A stretch of 17,842 bases of DNA from DASXRC01 sp036506495 (GTDB lineage Bacteria; Actinomycetota; Actinomycetes; Mycobacteriales; Micromonosporaceae): the NCBI GenBank assembly GCA_036506495.1, contig DASXRQ010000216.1, forward strand, positions 1-17,842, in the 5' to 3' direction. Shown here piece after piece: positions 14,128-17,842 of this stretch. The position numbers and the translations under genes are program-made. Each line of letters opens with the position of its first letter. Position 1 is the first letter of the stretch. The notes under the pieces are model-generated. The model ran no database searches and was not told the DNA's origin. It saw only the letters and a program-made list of their open reading frames with translations.

Positions 14128-16014
14128 ATGAGCAGACCCACGCCAGAGACTCTCGCGCAACGCGTCCAACGCTCCCACGCGGCGGTCGCGGCGGCGGCCG
14201 AGAGCGGCCGGCCGCCCGTGCCGACGCCGCCCCCGTCGCGCCCGACGCCGGCACCGCCCCCCGAGGTCCCGACCACCGGCGCTGGCGCGCTCGTCAAATC
14301 GCTCGAGGCCCTCGGCGTCGACGTTGTCTTCGGCATTCCCGGCGGGGCGATCCTGCCGGCGTACGACCCGCTGTTCGACTCGGCCGTTCGGCACATCCTG
14401 GTCCGGCACGAGCAGGGCGCCGGGCACGCGGCGACGGGCTACGCGCAGGCGACGGGCCGCGTCGGCGTCTGCATCGCGACGTCCGGGCCGGGCGCCACGA
14501 ACCTTGTCACGCCTATCGCCGACGCGTACATGGACTCCGTGGCCATGGTGGCGATCACCGGCCAGGTGCCGCGGGGGGCGATCGGCACGGACGCCTTCCA
14601 GGAGGCGGACATCCAGGGCATCACGCTGCCCATCACGAAGCACAACTACCTCGTGCAGACGGCCGAGGAGATCCCGCGGATCCTGGCCGAGGCCTTCCAC
14701 CTCGCCAGCACCGGCCGCCCCGGTCCAGTGCTCGTCGACATCCCCAAGGACGTGCTGCAGGCGCGGACGCCGTTCTCCTGGCCGCCGACGCTCGACCTGC
14801 CCGGCTACCGTCCGACCCTGCACCCGCACGGTAAGCAGATCCGCGAAGCGGCCAAGCTGATGACGACGGCACGGCGGCCCGTTCTGTACGTCGGCGGCGG
14901 CGTGCTCAAGGCCGGGGCGACCGAGGGTCTGCGACGCCTCGCCGAGCTGACCGGCATCCCGGTCGTCACCACGCTGATGGCGCGCGGCGCGTTCCCCGAC
15001 TCGCACCCGCAGCATCTCGGCATGCCCGGCATGCACGGCACCGTCGCCGCGGTGTACGCCCTGCAGAAGTCCGACCTCATCGTCGCCCTCGGCGCGCGGT
15101 TCGACGACCGCGTGACGGGCAGGCTCGAATCGTTCGCGCCCGGCGCGGTGATCGTGCACGCGGACATCGATCCGGCGGAGATCGGCAAGAACCGGGCCGC
15201 CGACGTGCCGATCGTCGGCGACGCCAGGCACGTGATCGACGAGCTGATCGCGGCGATCGAGGCGACCGGTCAGCGCGAGGGTGAGCGCAGGGTCATCGTC
15301 GCCGACTGGTGGACCCAGCTCCACGACCTGCGCACGCGGTACCCGCTGGGCTGGGAGGAGCACGCCGACGGCACGCTCGCGCCGCAGTACGTCATCAAGC
15401 GGATCGGCGAAATCGTGGGCTCGAACGCCATCTACGTGGCCGGCGTGGGTCAGCACCAGATGTGGGCGTCGCAGTTCATCTCGTACGAGCAGCCCGGCAC
15501 CTGGCTCAACTCGGGCGGCCTCGGCACGATGGGGTACGCGGTGCCGGCCGCCATGGGCGCCAAGGTCGGCAGGCCAGCCATCGCGGTGTGGGCGATCGAC
15601 GGCGATGGCTGCTTCCAGATGACCAACCAGGAGCTGGCCACGTGTGCCCTCGAGGGCATCCCGATCAAGGTGGCGGTCATCAACAACGGCAACCTCGGCA
15701 TGGTCCGGCAGTGGCAGACCCTGTTCTACGGGGAGCGCTACTCGAACACCGACCTCGGTACGCACAAGCACCGCATTCCGGACTTCGTCAAGCTCGCCGA
15801 GGCGTTAGGCTGCGTCGGCCTCCGCTGCGAGACCGCGGCCGACGTGGACAGGACGATCGAGGCGGCGATGGCGATCGACGACGCGCCGGTCGTGGTCGAC
15901 TTCGTGGTCGGCAAGGATGCGATGGTGTGGCCGATGGTGGCCGCCGGCACCGGCAACGACGAGATCATGTTCGCTCGCGATCTCCGCCCGGTCTTCGACG
16001 AGGATGATTTGTGA
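14128..16014 (+). CDS. ilvB: Acetohydroxyacid synthase, large subunit
   Basis: Thiamine-diphosphate enzyme, 628 aa, that condenses pyruvate with pyruvate or 2-ketobutyrate, the first shared step of valine, leucine and isoleucine synthesis; cytoplasmic, acting with IlvN. A 50-residue Ala/Pro-rich N-terminal extension precedes the first ThDP domain. The catalytic Glu95 is in RHEQGAGHAATGYA; the ThDP/Mg motif runs from GDG (492-494) to NNGNLGMV (519-526). The central FAD-binding domain (about 230-390) is complete. ATG 14128 has AAGG 8 nt upstream. The stop overlaps the ilvN start by one base (TGATG), indicating translational coupling. Expression is probably controlled by the leader/attenuator in 13917-14053. 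The N-terminal extension is usual for actinobacterial IlvB (established) and gives no sign of a fusion. Confidence 0.97.
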   Translation: MSRPTPETLAQRVQRSHAAVAAAAESGRPPVPTPPPSRPTPAPPPEVPTTGAGALVKSLEALGVDVVFGIPGGAILPAYDPLFDSAVRHILVRHEQGAGHAATGYAQATGRVGVCIATSGPGATNLVTPIADAYMDSVAMVAITGQVPRGAIGTDAFQEADIQGITLPITKHNYLVQTAEEIPRILAEAFHLASTGRPGPVLVDIPKDVLQARTPFSWPPTLDLPGYRPTLHPHGKQIREAAKLMTTARRPVLYVGGGVLKAGATEGLRRLAELTGIPVVTTLMARGAFPDSHPQHLGMPGMHGTVAAVYALQKSDLIVALGARFDDRVTGRLESFAPGAVIVHADIDPAEIGKNRAADVPIVGDARHVIDELIAAIEATGQREGERRVIVADWWTQLHDLRTRYPLGWEEHADGTLAPQYVIKRIGEIVGSNAIYVAGVGQHQMWASQFISYEQPGTWLNSGGLGTMGYAVPAAMGAKVGRPAIAVWAIDGDGCFQMTNQELATCALEGIPIKVAVINNGNLGMVRQWQTLFYGERYSNTDLGTHKHRIPDFVKLAEALGCVGLRCETAADVDRTIEAAMAIDDAPVVVDFVVGKDAMVWPMVAAGTGNDEIMFARDLRPVFDEDDL

Positions 16015-16529
16015 TGTCCATGCACACGCTCTCCGTGCTGGTCGAGAACAAGCCCGGCGTCCTCGCGCGGGTCGCGGGGCTGTTCTCCCGGCGGGGCTTC
16101 AACATCGACTCGCTCGCCGTGGGGGAGACCGAGAACCCGGAGGTCTCCCGGATCACCATCGTGGTCAACGCGGAGGACTCCCCGCTGGAGCAGGTGACCA
16201 AGCAGCTCAACAAGCTGGTCAACGTTCTCAAGATCGTCGAGCTCGAATCCACGGTGTCCGTCCAGCGCGAGCTGCTGCTCGTCAAGGTGCGGGCGGACCG
16301 GGCGCTCCGCTCCCAGGTGTTGGAGACCGTGAACATGTTCCGGGCCCGCGTTGTCGACGTCGCACCGGACACCCTGACCATCGAGGCGACCGGAACGGCG
16401 GACAAGCTCGACGCGTTGCTGCGCGACCTCGAATCGTTCGGAATCAAGGAAATGGTGCAGTCCGGTCTGGTGGCGATCGGCCGCGGTTCGCGCTCCATCA
16501 CCGCCGGCCCGGCGCTGCGGGCCGCGTAG
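16014..16529 (+). CDS. ilvN: Acetohydroxyacid synthase, small regulatory subunit
   Basis: Regulatory subunit of 171 aa, the usual length. An N-terminal ACT domain (about 4-78) carries HTLSVLVENKPGVLARVAG and GFNIDSLAVGETE, where valine binds for feedback inhibition in this family; a C-terminal domain (about 85-165) stimulates the catalytic subunit. I chose ATG 16014, which overlaps the ilvB TGA by one base and starts MSMHTLS, close to the usual MSxHTLS; GTG 16011 one codon earlier and ATG 16020 are alternatives. Tight overlap with ilvB suits the equal need for both subunits. The ilvH name is also used for this family. Confidence 0.96.
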   Translation: MSMHTLSVLVENKPGVLARVAGLFSRRGFNIDSLAVGETENPEVSRITIVVNAEDSPLEQVTKQLNKLVNVLKIVELESTVSVQRELLLVKVRADRALRSQVLETVNMFRARVVDVAPDTLTIEATGTADKLDALLRDLESFGIKEMVQSGLVAIGRGSRSITAGPALRAA

Positions 16530-16546
16530 TCCTCTGAGAGGAAGTT

Positions 16547-17560
16547 ATGACCGCTGAGGTGTTCTACGACGACGACGCCGACCTCTCCGTGGTGGCGGAA
16601 CGCGCCGTCGCGGTCATCGGGTACGGCAGCCAGGGCCACGCCCACTCGCTCTCGCTGCGCGACTCGGGCATCGACGTCCGGGTCGGGCTGCCGGAGGGTT
16701 CGAAGAGCCGGGCCAAGGCCGAGGAGCAGGGCCTGCGCGTGGTCACGCCGGCGCAGGCGAGCGCGGAGGCCGACCTCGTCATGCTGCTCGCCCCAGACAC
16801 CGCCCAGCGGAAGATCTACGCCGAGGCCATCGCGCCGTCGCTGTCCGCCGGCAAGGCGCTGTTCTTCGGGCACGGCCTCAACATCAGGTACGGCCTGATC
16901 GAGCCACCGGCCAATGTGGACGTCGCGATGGTGGCGCCCAAGGGTCCGGGACATCTGGTACGCCGGCAGTACGTCGACGGCAAGGGAGTCCCGGTCCTGG
17001 TGGCCGTCCAGAAGGACGCCACCGGCGGTGCGTTCCCGCTCGCGCTCTCCTACGCCAAGGCGATCGGCGGCACCCGGGCCGGCGCCATCCGGACCACGTT
17101 CACCGAGGAGACCGAGACCGACCTGTTCGGCGAGCAGGCGGTGCTCTGCGGCGGCACGACCGCCCTGGTCCAGGCGGGGTTCGAGGTGCTGACCGAGGCG
17201 GGGTACGCCCCGGAGATCGCGTACTTCGAATGCCTGCACGAGCTGAAGCTCATCGTGGACCTGATGTACGAGGGCGGCATCGCCCGGATGCGATACAGCG
17301 TTTCGGACACCGCCGAGTATGGCGACTACTCGCGCGGCCCCCGCGTCATCGACGAGCGGGTCAAGGACGAGATGCGCCGGATCCTCCGCGAGATCCGGTC
17401 CGGCGAGTTCGCCCGCGAGTGGATAGCGGAGGACGATGCCGGCCGCCCCAACTTCACCAAGTGGCGTGAGCAGGCCGCGCAGCACCCCATCGAGGACACC
17501 GGCCGCAAGCTGCGGTCGATGATGAGCTGGGTCGATCGCCCGATCACCGAGACGGCCTAA
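16547..17560 (+). CDS. ilvC: Ketol-acid reductoisomerase (class I)
   Basis: Class I ketol-acid reductoisomerase, 337 aa. It isomerises and reduces acetolactate or acetohydroxybutyrate to the dihydroxy acid that IlvD dehydrates. The Rossmann motif is GYGSQG (25-30); the next loop VGLPEGSKSRAKAEE has Ser residues placed to bind the NADPH phosphate (inference from family knowledge). Active-site features are present: APKGPGH (130-136), Asp192 and Glu196 in TDLFGEQ, Glu228 and Glu232 in FECLHE, and the Ser of SDTAEYG (253). ATG 16547 follows the ilvN stop by 17 bp with a GAGAGGAAG Shine-Dalgarno. It is probably the last gene of the ilvBNC operon seen here; the usual downstream genes of such loci are not in the window because the terminal repeat begins 142 bp later. 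Confidence 0.97.
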   Translation: MTAEVFYDDDADLSVVAERAVAVIGYGSQGHAHSLSLRDSGIDVRVGLPEGSKSRAKAEEQGLRVVTPAQASAEADLVMLLAPDTAQRKIYAEAIAPSLSAGKALFFGHGLNIRYGLIEPPANVDVAMVAPKGPGHLVRRQYVDGKGVPVLVAVQKDATGGAFPLALSYAKAIGGTRAGAIRTTFTEETETDLFGEQAVLCGGTTALVQAGFEVLTEAGYAPEIAYFECLHELKLIVDLMYEGGIARMRYSVSDTAEYGDYSRGPRVIDERVKDEMRRILREIRSGEFAREWIAEDDAGRPNFTKWREQAAQHPIEDTGRKLRSMMSWVDRPITETA

Positions 17561-17642
17561 ACGCGCGGCCGCACCCGCCGCTCCAGACCCCGATCTCGTC
17601 GATCATGGACGCTTTCGCATCGCGGGCGACCGCAACGTCGTC

Positions 17643-17707
17643 GCAGTTGGGCGTTGGTGGCGCCCGAAAGCCCCGACTGTGACGGAGTTGGGCGCTCTCG
17701 CGGCCCG
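17643..17707 (+). repeat. Imperfect direct repeat in the ilvC downstream region
   Basis: GCAGTTGGGCG (17643-17653) and GGAGTTGGGCG (17684-17694) are 41 bp apart and each is followed within about 7 bp by a CG-rich CGCCCG/CGGCCCG block. GGGCG (17649-17653) can also pair with CGCCC (17661-17665) across a 7-nt loop. The rest of 17561-17701 contains no gene that I can support. The second unit merges into the terminal repeat, and GAGTTGGGC also appears on the minus strand at 151-159. Confidence 0.45.
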
Positions 17708-17842
17708 GTCGCGTCCCGGGTTCGGTGTAAATGGCGGGCGTGGGTTCGCTTCGGGGGTCAGGTTACGCGGCGGTGTTGACGGTGTCGTGGTTGCCGATGG
17801 GTGTGTCGGCTGGTGTGCGGGCCGGTAGCTGGGTGGGTGGGT
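17702..17842 (+). repeat. Right copy of 141-bp terminal inverted repeat
   Basis: Perfect reverse complement of 1-141. Read inward-to-outward it begins GGCCCGGTCGC, passes GGTGTAAATGG and ends in GGGT units. A reading frame opens at ATG 17731 and stays open to the window edge (37 codons), with no Shine-Dalgarno; by symmetry the left copy has the same frame reading outward from 112. I do not recognise the peptide. Confidence 0.95.
17819..17841 (+). other. Potential G-quadruplex
   Basis: Four GGG runs at 17819-17821, 17831-17833, 17835-17837 and 17839-17841 with loops of 9, 1 and 1 nt meet the common G-quadruplex pattern. The mirror copy is the C-rich strand at 2-24. The run may continue past the window edge. 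Confidence 0.5.

Noticed and set aside
14053..15771. A 572-codon open frame on the minus strand opposite ilvB
   Set aside because: Low-complexity Arg/Asp/Val composition, typical of the antisense of a GC-rich gene; ilvB is unambiguous.
17553..17571. CGGCC/GGCCG inverted repeat over the ilvC stop
   Set aside because: Only 5 bp with a 9-nt loop in very GC-rich sequence and no T-tract; not good enough to call a terminator.
1..17842. A transposon or linear plasmid bounded by terminal inverted repeats
   Set aside because: No transposase, recombinase, replication or terminal-protein gene lies inside, the cargo is core metabolism, and the exact 141-bp length has an assembly explanation. Kept as an alternative in the findings only.

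Overview
The window is high-GC actinobacterial DNA with dense, codon-biased genes, frequent GTG starts and few strong Shine-Dalgarno sites. Gene content and protein style (Ala/Pro-rich N-terminus on IlvB, membrane GGDEF-EAL protein beside the ilv genes, small PH-domain membrane protein) suggest a member of the Micromonosporaceae. That placement is inference from reading the proteins; no search was run.

Layout from left to right. Positions 1-141 are one copy of a repeat whose perfect inverted copy forms the right end (17702-17842). Next, on the minus strand, come a membrane-anchored metallophosphoesterase and a lipoprotein of the PQQ-type soluble sugar dehydrogenase family. A D-2-hydroxyacid dehydrogenase (+), a small PH-domain-like membrane protein (-) and a hotdog thioesterase (+) follow. 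A long hairpin separates the thioesterase from the convergent glyA (serine hydroxymethyltransferase, -). Divergent from glyA are a GH2 beta-mannosidase and a thioredoxin-like protein (+). The right third is a branched-chain amino acid block: ilvD (-), divergent from it a membrane GGDEF-EAL protein (+), then ilvB-ilvN-ilvC (+).

How the genes work together. IlvB/IlvN (acetohydroxyacid synthase), IlvC and IlvD supply the three shared steps of isoleucine/valine synthesis and the precursor of leucine. ilvB and ilvN overlap by one base and ilvC follows 17 bp later, so they look like one operon. Between the GGDEF-EAL gene and ilvB lies what looks like a ribosome-mediated attenuator: a promoter-like pair, an 11-codon leader peptide carrying Val (GTA) and Leu (CTT) just before its stop, a perfect 11-bp hairpin, and a second hairpin with a T-rich tail. 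ilvD has a perfect 7-bp hairpin over its ribosome-binding region.

The most unusual structural feature is the exactly 141-bp perfect inverted repeat at the two ends. The gene content between is chromosomal housekeeping, so I think the likeliest reading is a contig that stopped at two inverted copies of a multicopy repeat, not a mobile element or linear replicon. I saw no tRNA, rRNA, CRISPR array or complete insertion sequence.
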